From Rubrivivax sp. (lineage in GTDB: Bacteria > Pseudomonadota > Gammaproteobacteria > Burkholderiales > Burkholderiaceae), in contig SEEY01000033.1 of the NCBI GenBank assembly GCA_004211235.1, forward strand, positions 1 to 13,331: 13,331 bases of DNA. Reading direction: 5' to 3'. The notes below the pieces were generated by a model. It was not told the origin of the DNA and did not search any database. It was given only the letters and a program-made list of their open reading frames with translations. Shown one piece after another: positions 6,916 to 13,331 of the stretch. The position numbers and the translations under genes were made by a program. Every line of letters starts with the position of its first letter. Position 1 is the stretch's first letter.

Positions 6916-7602
6916 ATGATGTCCATTCTTGAAGCCCAACGCGGTTCGCTGTCGAACCCTCACGCACGAGCGCCTCTGGCGCTGGACAGCGGCTTTGGCG
7001 GGCTGGACGGTGACGCGCTCGATCTGGTGGAACGCCGTTACGGCGACCGCGGCCTGCACGTGAGCCGCGAGCGCTACAGCAGCCGCAGCCAGGATGGCGA
7101 CGTCGTCTGCACGGCGCGCGATGGCGAGCGGATCGTCGGCACGCTGTCCGTGCGTTTCGACGGCGCCGGTGGGCTGCACGCGGATCTGATGTTCGGGGCA
7201 GAGCTTGACGAATTGCGCGCGGCCGGCATCAGCCTTTGCGAGTTCGGCGGCCTGGCGGTCGACAAGCACTCCCGCGACCCCAAGCGCGTGCTCGCGCAGA
7301 TCTTTCACCTCGGCTACCTGCACGCCCACCGCCGGGCGCGCTGTGATCGCCTCGTCATCGAGGTCAATCCGCGCCACGTCGGCTTCTACCGGCGCTGCCT
7401 GGGCCTGGTGCCCTTCACCGGCGCCCGGCACAACCCGCGCGTGCAGGCGCCCGCGGTGCTGATGAGCATCGACTTCGCCACCGTGCGCGAGCAGATCGCC
7501 CTGTGGGGCGGACACCCGGATTCCGTGGCGTCGGCCCGCAGCTTCTACCCGCTGGCCTGGGACGAAGTGACCGAAGCCAGGATGCTGGCGCGGCTGATCT
7601 GA
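6916..7602 (+). CDS. FeeM-type N-acyl amino acid synthase / GNAT-like acyltransferase
   Basis: The 228-residue protein has the GNAT-like fold of the FeeM group, whose founding members transfer fatty acyl chains, usually from acyl carrier protein, to an amino acid such as tyrosine. Recognisable parts are a strand GERIVGTLSVRFD (70-82), the acceptor/active-site region ISLCEFGGLAVDKHSRD (105-121), a helix VLAQIFHLGYLHAHRR (125-140), and the hallmark VIEVNPRHVGFYRRCLGLVPF (about 147-167). No signal peptide is visible. The start is ATG 6916, with AGAGG at about 6901-6905. ATG 6919 is equally possible, with slightly closer ribosome binding spacing. No acyl carrier protein or biosynthetic partner lies nearby, so it stands alone. 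The substrate is inferred at family level only. Confidence 0.75.
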   Translation: MMSILEAQRGSLSNPHARAPLALDSGFGGLDGDALDLVERRYGDRGLHVSRERYSSRSQDGDVVCTARDGERIVGTLSVRFDGAGGLHADLMFGAELDELRAAGISLCEFGGLAVDKHSRDPKRVLAQIFHLGYLHAHRRARCDRLVIEVNPRHVGFYRRCLGLVPFTGARHNPRVQAPAVLMSIDFATVREQIALWGGHPDSVASARSFYPLAWDEVTEARMLARLI

Positions 7603-7667
7603 AGCAACCCGCCAACGGGGAAAGCGCCGAGGCCTTGTTGAGGTCTGGGCACTTTCTTGAGAGGTTG

Positions 7668-7744
7668 TGGCCTGCCCACCAGGAATCGAACCCGGAACCT
7701 GCGGCTTAGAAGGCCGCTGCTCTATCCAGTTGAGCTATGGGCAG
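7668..7744 (-). tRNA. tRNA-Arg (anticodon TCT)
   Basis: The minus strand folds as a complete cloverleaf: acceptor CTGCCCA/TGGGCAG (seven perfect pairs), D stem GCTC/GAGC, anticodon stem GCGGC/GCCGC around loop CTTCTAA (anticodon TCT), five-base variable loop AGGTT, T stem CCGGG/CCTGG with TTCGATT, discriminator G and encoded CCA. It decodes AGA (and AGG), rare codons in this GC-rich genome. Its 5' end lies 16 bases after the stop codon of the OPT transporter on the same strand. Confidence 0.97.
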
Positions 7745-7760
7745 TCAGAACTCGTGATTA

Positions 7761-9752
7761 TCAGATCAGCACGTTGATGATCGCGTCGCCGATGCCCATC
7801 AATGCGGCGCCGGAGATCAGGCCGGCGCAGATGGGCTCCATGCCTTCGACCCAGATGCGGTGGCCACGGGTGCCCGCCTGCTTGTGCTTCCTGGCCATGA
7901 ACCAGAACATCAGCGCACCGACGAACATCATGAAGGTGGCCTGCGGCGGCAGCGTGACGCCCAGGCCGATGGCCACGGCGGAGAGCCCCGAGCGGCCCTT
8001 GGTGGCGATGCGCGCGCCTTCGATGGCAATGGCAGCCACGGCCGCCAGGCCCATCGAGATCAGCGCCGAGGTGGGCAGGCTTTTCAGCCCCTTGGCGATG
8101 ATTTCCGCGACGCCCTTCCACTGCAGCGCAGCGGGGAAGCCGAACTGGTCGGACACCATGCCCGCCGCGCTGGCCACGCCGTTGGCATCCGTCTTGATGA
8201 ACAGCAGGAAGAACAGCGGCACGCAGACCAGCACGCCGGCGAAGTTGCCGATGATGTGGCCGATGGCCTGGTGGCGCGGCTTGCCGCCCAGCATGTAGCC
8301 GGGCTTGATGTCCGACAGCAGGTTGGCCGCGTTGGAGGCGATCTCGGCCGTCATGCCGGCCGGCAGCAGGTTGGAGCCCGGGTTGCTGCGGTCCAGCGCG
8401 CCCATCGTGAACTGGGTGATCTTGGACAACGAGCCCGTGGGCGTCCAGGACGTCAGCGCCATGGAGTTGGTGCAGATGACCGTCAGCACGAAGATCAGCG
8501 GCAGCGACACGATGGTCAGCCACAGCGGCACACCGAAGAAGGCATGCGTGGCGTAGCAGCCCATCAGGCTCACCACGGGCACGCCGATCCAGCTGATCCA
8601 CAGCGGCACCTCGATGTGCTTGAGCAGGTCGTTCCCGGGATCGTTCTTGGCAGCGATCTGGGCGGGCGTCTTGCGCTTGAAGGCGCTCGTGAAGATCTCG
8701 GGCTTGGCCAGCAGCGACACCAGCGCGCCGACGACCATCATCGTCACGCCCCACCACAGCGACCACTGGTTGACGATCTCGACGCGGCTCAGCGGCATCA
8801 ACACGCCATCCGGGCCCAGGCGCGGCGCAATGTCGCCCGCCTGGATCATCAGCGGCGCCAGCACAACGAAGTTGATGAAGGCCCCGAGGAAGCAGCTCGC
8901 CGCAACGGCGATGCCCATCAGGCCGCCGGTGCCGATCAGCGCGGCATCCAGCACCAGGCGCAGGCCGAGCGTGCGGAAGTCCGTGCCCAGGATGCTCGGG
9001 ATGAAGCCATGCGCCTTGACGGCCCAGGCGTAGTAGTAGTCGTCGATGCGTTCATGCAGATGCCAGGGCTCCTGCAGCCCGGCCCATTTGTCCATGGCCA
9101 GCAGCTTGAACTGGACCAGCTTCATCCAGCCTTCGCCGCAGAGGCCTTGCAGCAGCGCCGCGCCGCCGGCCACCCAGCCGAGCAGCCTGGCCTTGAACAT
9201 GCCCTCGCCGCCCTTGCCGTGATAGAGCGAATCCAGCACGACGCCGCAGGCCCGGCCTTCCGGAAAGGGCGCCTGGTCTTCATTGATGAAACGACGCTTC
9301 AGCGGGAAGGCCAGCAGCACGCCCACCAGCGACACCAGGAACATCCACACGGCGATCTGCCATCCCTGTGGCACATGGCCCGTCACCATCATGTAGGCCG
9401 GCAGGCTGGAGATGAGCGCCGTCGTCACATAGCCCGACGCCGTGGCGATGGACTGGGTGCAGTTGTTCTCGAGGATGGTGTAGTCCTGCGCCAGGCCCGC
9501 CGCGTGCAGCGCACGGAACAGCGCAAAGGCCAGGATCACCGACGTGAGGCCGACGCCGAGCGAGATACCCGTCTTGGCGCCGATGTACAGACCCGTGGAC
9601 GACAGCACGCCGCCGAGCAGGAAGCCCGTGAGCCCCGAGCGCAGCGTCAGCTGGGCCATGTCGCCGCGGAAGATGTTCTTGAACCACCACTCGTCCTTTT
9701 GGGCGCGGGTCCAGGTGGCGGTCTGCTCGTCGGTCAGGTGTTGGAGTGCCAT
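7761..9752 (-). CDS. OPT-family oligopeptide transporter
   Basis: The 663-residue polytopic inner-membrane protein belongs to the OPT family, proton-coupled importers of oligopeptides or metal chelates; the substrate here is not predictable. After a hydrophilic, cytoplasmic-looking start (1-36) come many hydrophobic segments, for example 37-56, 64-88, 102-122, 131-150, 268-304, 330-349, 383-430, 498-520, 560-582, 590-620 and 640-663. The conserved block TILENNCTQSIATASGYVT (92-110) and the loop RSNPGSNLLPAGMTAEIASN (455-474) are typical of bacterial OPT proteins. Length is usual for the family. The start ATG 9752 begins MALQHLTDEQ; the same frame stays open further upstream, but that sequence is shadow coding of the next gene. 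A palindrome lies about 65-75 bases upstream of the start. tRNA-Arg follows closely. Confidence 0.92.
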   Translation of the reverse strand: MALQHLTDEQTATWTRAQKDEWWFKNIFRGDMAQLTLRSGLTGFLLGGVLSSTGLYIGAKTGISLGVGLTSVILAFALFRALHAAGLAQDYTILENNCTQSIATASGYVTTALISSLPAYMMVTGHVPQGWQIAVWMFLVSLVGVLLAFPLKRRFINEDQAPFPEGRACGVVLDSLYHGKGGEGMFKARLLGWVAGGAALLQGLCGEGWMKLVQFKLLAMDKWAGLQEPWHLHERIDDYYYAWAVKAHGFIPSILGTDFRTLGLRLVLDAALIGTGGLMGIAVAASCFLGAFINFVVLAPLMIQAGDIAPRLGPDGVLMPLSRVEIVNQWSLWWGVTMMVVGALVSLLAKPEIFTSAFKRKTPAQIAAKNDPGNDLLKHIEVPLWISWIGVPVVSLMGCYATHAFFGVPLWLTIVSLPLIFVLTVICTNSMALTSWTPTGSLSKITQFTMGALDRSNPGSNLLPAGMTAEIASNAANLLSDIKPGYMLGGKPRHQAIGHIIGNFAGVLVCVPLFFLLFIKTDANGVASAAGMVSDQFGFPAALQWKGVAEIIAKGLKSLPTSALISMGLAAVAAIAIEGARIATKGRSGLSAVAIGLGVTLPPQATFMMFVGALMFWFMARKHKQAGTRGHRIWVEGMEPICAGLISGAALMGIGDAIINVLI

Positions 9753-9815
9753 GAAGTCTCGGGCCGGCTTGTGGCTGGCCGCGTGTTGCAGCGAAGGTCC
9801 GGAGATTGTCCCGGC

Positions 9816-9829
9816 CGACCGTGCGGTCG
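9816..9829. promoter_or_regulatory. Palindrome upstream of the OPT gene, possible operator
   Basis: CGACCG (9816-9821) and CGGTCG (9824-9829) form a perfect dyad around TG, 64-77 bases before the transporter start. A weak promoter-like pair (TTCGAC and GACAAT, 15 bases apart, minus strand) overlaps this region. A regulator site is inferred from position and symmetry only. Confidence 0.25.
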
Positions 9830-9876
9830 AATGTCGGGGATGCCCCAGGGTGAACGCCCCCGGATGCGGGGCCTCA

Positions 9877-9915
9877 CAAAAGACAAACCCGCCGCGGCTG
9901 GCGGCCGGCGGCGGG
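9877..9915 (-). terminator. Intrinsic terminator after the parvulin-domain gene
   Basis: On the minus strand, CCCGCCG (9915-9909) pairs with CGGCGGG (9894-9888) across an 11-14 base loop, followed by TTTGTCTTTTGT. It lies 47 bases after the stop codon of the parvulin-domain gene, separating it from the OPT transcription unit. Confidence 0.65.
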
Positions 9916-9961
9916 ATGCAGGCGGCGATTATGGCCGCCTTTGCCCGCCCGGCCGGCCGGG

Positions 9962-11959
9962 CTATTTCTGCGGCTGCGCGGCCCGCCGCTCCATCGCCTC
10001 CAGCAGACGCGCCTTCAACTGCTCGTAGGCGGGCACGACCCGGGGGCGCACCTCGGTGACCTCGACGACATGCCAGCCGAACGGCGTCTGCACCGGCGCG
10101 TCCGTCACGCCCCGGGGCGCGAGCCGCTTCACCGCCTCGGCGAACGGCGGCACGAAGTAGGACGGCAAGGTCCAGCCAAGATCGCCTCCCTTGGCCCGCG
10201 AGCCGGGGTCGGTCGACACCGCAGCGGCGACGACCTCGAAGCGGTCGCCACCACGGATGCGGGCCAGCGCCGAGTCCGCCTGCTCGCGCGTCGGCACGAG
10301 CAGGTGGCGCACGCGGTATTCGGTCGAACCGAGCGCCACGAAACGGTCGTACTCGGCGCGCACCCGGGCCTCGGTGAAAGCCGGCTGGCGGGCCAGGCCC
10401 GGCTGTTCTGCTTCCAGCAGCGGCCGGTCGCGCTTGTGCACGGTGCGTGACGCGGCCACGGCCTCGATGGCGGCACGGGCGTCGCCTGCACGGCCGAGGG
10501 CGCGCAACACGCGCGCGGCATGGAACTGCAGGCTGGCCCACTCCGGCCGCTCGGCGGGTACGGCACGCGCTGCCTCGGCCGCGGGCAGGTCGGCCGCGGC
10601 GGGCTGGCGGGCCGTCATCAGGCTGGCGAGCAGCCAGGCATTGGCCTTGGTTTCCTGCCAGCGCTGCAGCGCATGGCCATGCTCGGCGTCGCAGGCGACC
10701 GGATCCACGGCGGCCGGCGTGTCGGTGCAGGCCTGCACCGTGACGACGAAATCGAACCAGGCATGGCGGCGCAACTGGGCGGCCAGCACGCCCACGGGGC
10801 GGTCGGACGAGACCTGCGGATAGAGCTGCTGGAAGAGGTCCAGCGTGCCCGGCGCATAGGGGTTGTCCTCGACGCGCTCCAGCTTCTCCATCGCCAGGCG
10901 CAGCGGCACCAGCGGCGCCAGCTGGATGAGGGCCCGTCGCATCGTGTAGGCGACGGCCGAGTGCACGGGTGCCAGCGCGGCGTCTGCGGTGGCGGCCTGA
11001 GCGCGGGCGCTGATCTCCTTGAGGGCGGCGTCGGCGCGCGTGCGGTGGCGTGCCGCCGGCTCGGCGACTGCGGCGCTGAACTCGGCGCCGCGCAGGTTGC
11101 GGCGCGTCCAGGCGTCGGCAACGGCAGCGTCCCACTCGGCATCCCTCACCGCGTCGCGGACGAGGCTGCGCAGTGCACCCAGCGTCGCCCAGGCGCGCAT
11201 CGGCTGGTCGGGCACGGCGGCGATGGCGTCGAAGGCCTCGCGGGCGGCGGCGTAGTCGTCACCGTAGAACAAGGCCGCGGCGCGCTGGTAAGCATTGAGC
11301 GCCTTCAGCCTGGCCGGCGCGTTGCCGGGCGGCAAGGCAGGCAAGGGCGGCGGTGGCGTCTTGCCGGGCGCCCAGGCGCAGCGGGCAAAGACGGCGTCCT
11401 GGCCCGCGATCCATGCCAGCCGGTCCGCCGGCTTCAACGAGGCATCGGCGACAAGCTCACGCAGCAGGCGCGTGGCAAAGCCGAAGGCATCGGCGCCGCA
11501 CTGGCCCTCCACCATCTCCAGCTCGCCAGCGCCCTCCACTTTCAGCCTGGCGGCGCGAAAGTAGTCTGGCCGCACGGCGGGCGGCCTCGGCTGCAGCGCG
11601 CCGCGGGTGGCGAGCCAGGCCTCGATCTCGTCTGTCGCCGGCAGCGGCGATGCGACGCCGTCCTGCCAGCTGCCCTTGCGTTCATGGCTCTCCCTGGCCA
11701 GCGCGCCGACCGGCAGATGCATGACGCGCCAGGCCACAAAGAGCGATGCCCGGCCGAAGCTGGGCCGGATCAGGCCGAGCGCGCCACGCGCATAAGCCGT
11801 GTCGGCGGCGGGGCCGACGACCGGCCCCACGTAGCTGCGGCGCAGCGTCTCGGGCAGGTCGGCATCGTCTCCAGGCGGGGCGGCTTGAACCAACGACGCG
11901 AGCGCGAAAGCGGCCAGCGCGGCGCCGATCTGAAGCAGGGACAAACCGGGTTTCTTCAT
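9962..11959 (-). CDS. Exported parvulin-domain (PpiC-type) peptidyl-prolyl isomerase with large N-terminal region
   Basis: The 665-residue protein starts with a signal peptide (MKKPGLSLLQ, hydrophobic to about residue 24, cleavage after VQA near 26), so it is probably periplasmic. Residues about 27-540 match no family I can name; they are Ala-rich and mostly helical, with TPR-like stretches (for example YQRAAALFYGDDYAAAREAF). The C-terminus (about 546-640) is a parvulin domain that isomerises X-Pro bonds: YRVRHLLV with His552, GGDLGW (591-596), F606 and TPFGWHVVEV with His630 fit the active-site pattern. A short helical tail follows. The start ATG 11959 overlaps the stop codon of the upstream gene (ATGA), pointing to translational coupling, which explains the lack of its own Shine-Dalgarno sequence. 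Classical PpiC/PrsA/SurA proteins are about 100-450 residues, so this is an unusually large architecture. Confidence 0.82.
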   Translation of the reverse strand: MKKPGLSLLQIGAALAAFALASLVQAAPPGDDADLPETLRRSYVGPVVGPAADTAYARGALGLIRPSFGRASLFVAWRVMHLPVGALARESHERKGSWQDGVASPLPATDEIEAWLATRGALQPRPPAVRPDYFRAARLKVEGAGELEMVEGQCGADAFGFATRLLRELVADASLKPADRLAWIAGQDAVFARCAWAPGKTPPPPLPALPPGNAPARLKALNAYQRAAALFYGDDYAAAREAFDAIAAVPDQPMRAWATLGALRSLVRDAVRDAEWDAAVADAWTRRNLRGAEFSAAVAEPAARHRTRADAALKEISARAQAATADAALAPVHSAVAYTMRRALIQLAPLVPLRLAMEKLERVEDNPYAPGTLDLFQQLYPQVSSDRPVGVLAAQLRRHAWFDFVVTVQACTDTPAAVDPVACDAEHGHALQRWQETKANAWLLASLMTARQPAAADLPAAEAARAVPAERPEWASLQFHAARVLRALGRAGDARAAIEAVAASRTVHKRDRPLLEAEQPGLARQPAFTEARVRAEYDRFVALGSTEYRVRHLLVPTREQADSALARIRGGDRFEVVAAAVSTDPGSRAKGGDLGWTLPSYFVPPFAEAVKRLAPRGVTDAPVQTPFGWHVVEVTEVRPRVVPAYEQLKARLLEAMERRAAQPQK

Positions 11960-12783
11960 GGCATGAGATGAGCAGGAGGACGGGACGGGTTCGACCAGGC
12001 GGCCTCGTCGAACCAATAGGGCCGGGCCGCGCGGGCGAGCAGCGCGGGCGACGGCGGATCGTGGGTAGCAAAGCCCAACGCGGGGCCGCGGCAGTGGCGC
12101 GCCAGGCCGGCATCGCCGCGCTCGAAGCGGGCGCGCCACTCGGCGGCATGCGGCCCGAGGCGATAAAGCATCGGCACGACCTCGTCGACGCCGAGCCGGT
12201 CCAGCCAGTCGCCCTGCGTGCACCAGTGCGCCAGCACGGTGACGCTCAGGCGCACGTCGCCGGGCAAGGCCGCACGCGCGGCGGCGACCAGGGTACGGTA
12301 GGCCTCGCGCTGGCGTGGCGGCGCCTCGAAGTCGAGCTGCACCAGGCCTGCACCGGCGTGGCGTGCCTGGCGACGCAGCGCGGCGATGACGGCGCCGCGC
12401 TGGGCGGTGGTGAGGTCAGCCGGTGCATCCGCGGCGGCCTCGACATGCACGACCGGCACGAGGCGCACGCCCACAGGCAGGGCCAGCGGCTGCCGGCGGC
12501 CACCCCGCTCGACGCCGGTCGCCCGCAGCACGAGGGATTCGACCAGCACCGCCGCCTCGCGATAGGGCGGGGCCGCCGCGGCCTCGGCCAACCGTCGAGG
12601 GCCATTGCTGTCCGGCCAGATCCACGCGGTGCCGCGGGCCACTGAGGCGTCCACCGCTGCAGCGGAGGCGCCGGCCGCCGGGCGGCCGGGTTGCGCCGGC
12701 ACGCCAGCCGCCAGCAGCAGCGCCGCCGCGGCCAAGGCGAGTCGATAACGCGGCCAGCCGCCGCGGCCAAGCAATGGCTCCAT
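11956..12783 (-). CDS. Exported DUF3142-like protein
   Basis: The 275-residue protein has an N-terminal signal peptide (basic start, hydrophobic 15-28, cleavage near AGVPA-Q), placing it in the periplasm or beyond. The rest resembles DUF3142 proteins, a family of unknown function with a TIM-barrel, glycosidase-like look: TAWIWP (52-57), VGVRLVPVVHVEA (104-116), the strand GLVQLDFEAPPRQREAYRTL (146-165), LSVTVLAHWC (179-188), DEVVPMLYRLG (200-210) and YWFDEAAWSN (256-265). The acidic residues Asp151/Glu153 at a strand end would fit a catalytic site, but this is inference. ATG 12783 has a good ribosome binding site. It overlaps the parvulin-domain gene by four bases, so the two form an operon. 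The family call is moderate confidence, from memory of the pattern. Confidence 0.7.
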   Translation of the reverse strand: MEPLLGRGGWPRYRLALAAAALLLAAGVPAQPGRPAAGASAAAVDASVARGTAWIWPDSNGPRRLAEAAAAPPYREAAVLVESLVLRATGVERGGRRQPLALPVGVRLVPVVHVEAAADAPADLTTAQRGAVIAALRRQARHAGAGLVQLDFEAPPRQREAYRTLVAAARAALPGDVRLSVTVLAHWCTQGDWLDRLGVDEVVPMLYRLGPHAAEWRARFERGDAGLARHCRGPALGFATHDPPSPALLARAARPYWFDEAAWSNPSRPPAHLMP

Positions 12784-12791
12784 CGCCGCGG

Positions 12792-12798
12792 CCTCCCC
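12792..12798 (-). promoter_or_regulatory. Ribosome binding site for the DUF3142-like gene
   Basis: On the minus strand GGGGAGG lies 8 bases before ATG 12783, one of the strongest Shine-Dalgarno matches in the window, and supports this start. Confidence 0.65.
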
Positions 12799-12828
12799 GC
12801 CACGCGAAATCCAGGGCCCGAAATGAGG

Positions 12829-12860
12829 CCGGCCTCCAGGGCTGATGCCGTGGAGGCCGG
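12829..12860 (-). terminator. Strong hairpin downstream of tRNA-Pro
   Basis: CCGGCCTCCA (12829-12838) pairs perfectly with TGGAGGCCGG (12851-12860); an inner GGC/GCC pairing leaves loop TGAT. It starts 10 bases after the 3' end of tRNA-Pro on that strand. There is no real T-run, only ATTTC some bases later, so it may end or protect the tRNA precursor rather than act as a classical terminator. It overlaps a perfect palindrome GAGGCCGGCCTC (12825-12836). Confidence 0.5.
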
Positions 12861-12870
12861 ATGGAATGGA

Positions 12871-12947
12871 TGGTCGGGGCGGCGGGATTCGAACTCGCGA
12901 CCCTCTGCTCCCAAAGCAGATGCGCTACCAGGCTGCGCTACGCCCCG
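12871..12947 (-). tRNA. tRNA-Pro (anticodon TGG)
   Basis: The minus strand forms a complete cloverleaf: acceptor CGGGGCG/CGCCCCG, D arm GCGC...GCGC, anticodon stem TCTGC/GCAGA around loop TTTGGGA (anticodon TGG), T arm with GTTCGAATC, discriminator A and encoded CCA. It decodes CCA and, by wobble, other CCN proline codons. Its 5' end lies 15 bases after the stop codon of the AddA-like gene on the same strand. Confidence 0.97.
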
Positions 12948-12962
12948 AACAAGCCGATCATT

Positions 12963-13331
12963 CTAGCTGACGATTACGAGCCTTCCGGTGCCGCTGATCA
13001 AAGCGGCCCGAACGGGCTCGCCCGGCTGCAGCGCCTGCACCGCCGCGACATAGCCGCGCATCTGCGCCAGATAGGCCGGCTCGCGCTCGGGCGTGGCGCC
13101 GAGCTTGTAGTCCAGCACCCACCAGCTGCCGTCGCGCCTTTGCACGAGGCGGTCGATGCGCTGGTCGTCGCCGCCCTGCCCCACGGCCACCTCGTTGCCG
13201 GCCCAGGCCAGCTCGGCGGGGTCGAAGAACGGCCGGCATTCCGGGCTGGCGAGGATGGCCTGCGCCGCCTGCGCCAGTTGCTCGCGTGATTTCGCGTCCA
13301 GGCCGAAGGCCTGCGAGGCCGAGGCCATCAG
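12963..13331 (-). CDS. addA: AddA-like UvrD-family helicase/nuclease, C-terminal nuclease end (partial)
   Basis: Only the last 123 residues are visible; the frame continues off the right edge. They carry the RecB-type PD-(D/E)XK nuclease core: IDRLVQRRDGSWWVLDYKLG, in which the first Asp and the Asp-Tyr-Lys supply metal-binding and catalytic residues, followed by the YLAQMRGYVAAV helix with its conserved Gln and Tyr. This matches the C-terminus of AddA-type helicase-nucleases, which process double-strand DNA ends for recombination with AddB. The short tail ending AALISGTGRLVIVS fits AddA better than RecB, which has a longer ending. A stand-alone RecB-like nuclease cannot be excluded because the helicase part is outside the window. 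It ends at TAG 12963, 15 bases before tRNA-Pro. Confidence 0.75.
   Translation of the reverse strand: MMASASQAFGLDAKSREQLAQAAQAILASPECRPFFDPAELAWAGNEVAVGQGGDDQRIDRLVQRRDGSWWVLDYKLGATPEREPAYLAQMRGYVAAVQALQPGEPVRAALISGTGRLVIVS

Noticed and set aside
6592..7515. A 307-codon minus-strand frame opposite the FeeM-like gene
   Set aside because: It is antisense to a recognisable acyltransferase and shows composition typical of GC-driven shadow frames.
7668..7744. tRNA-Arg as an integration site for a genomic island in the gene-poor region
   Set aside because: I found no second copy of the tRNA 3' end between 6072 and 7600, and no integrase or phage gene is present.
7860..10028. A 722-codon open frame on the plus strand across the OPT transporter gene and part of the next gene
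   Set aside because: It is antisense to a clear OPT protein, has low-complexity Arg/Gln/His/Gly-rich composition, and crosses an intergenic terminator. High GC content removes stop codons from this frame.
9753..11135. Upstream extension of the OPT reading frame, giving over 1100 codons
   Set aside because: The extension is Arg/Ala/Pro-rich shadow sequence on the same strand as the parvulin-domain gene but in another frame. It also crosses that gene's terminator. The family N-terminus begins at 9752.

Overview
The window is high-GC DNA with strong G/C preference at third codon positions. CysB-, YfcG-, Crp/Fnr- and AddA-type proteins and the tRNA sequences together suggest a betaproteobacterium, most likely Burkholderiales (Leptothrix/Rubrivivax/Ideonella-like). 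The order is inferred from protein resemblance only. It looks like ordinary chromosome: there is no transposase, integrase, CRISPR array or phage gene.

Layout. (1) 1-2509: the 3' end of a cysB-like sulfur regulator (+) converges on a FimV-like membrane protein gene (-), with a hairpin between them. (2) 2613-4464: a Crp/Fnr-family regulator and an aminoglycoside-phosphotransferase-fold protein, both +, starting divergently from the fimV-like gene. (3) 4585-6071: an unrecognised 245-residue protein (-) and a YfcG-type glutathione S-transferase (+) diverge from a 56-base spacer. (4) 6072-6915: 844 bases with no convincing gene. This stretch holds several strong hairpins, two of which have the form of minus-strand intrinsic terminators, and short repeats like an extragenic palindromic element. 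(5) 6916-7602: a FeeM-type N-acyl amino acid synthase/GNAT-like protein (+). (6) 7668-13331: a block entirely on the minus strand. Read in its direction it is: the 3' end of an AddA-like helicase-nuclease gene, tRNA-Pro(TGG), a DUF3142-like exported protein overlapping by ATGA with a large exported parvulin-domain protein, a terminator, an OPT-family transporter, and tRNA-Arg(TCT).

How the genes fit together. Most neighbours are unrelated housekeeping or accessory functions. The one clear two-gene unit is the DUF3142-like/parvulin pair, both with signal peptides and therefore probably acting in the periplasm. In both tRNA cases the tRNA begins 15-16 bases after the stop codon of a protein gene on the same strand, so read-through transcription followed by processing is likely. 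The parts most worth a second look are the hairpin-rich gene-free region, the exported DUF3142/parvulin pair, and the orphan 245-residue protein sharing a promoter region with yfcG. I did not find clear evidence of a wholly new multi-gene system.
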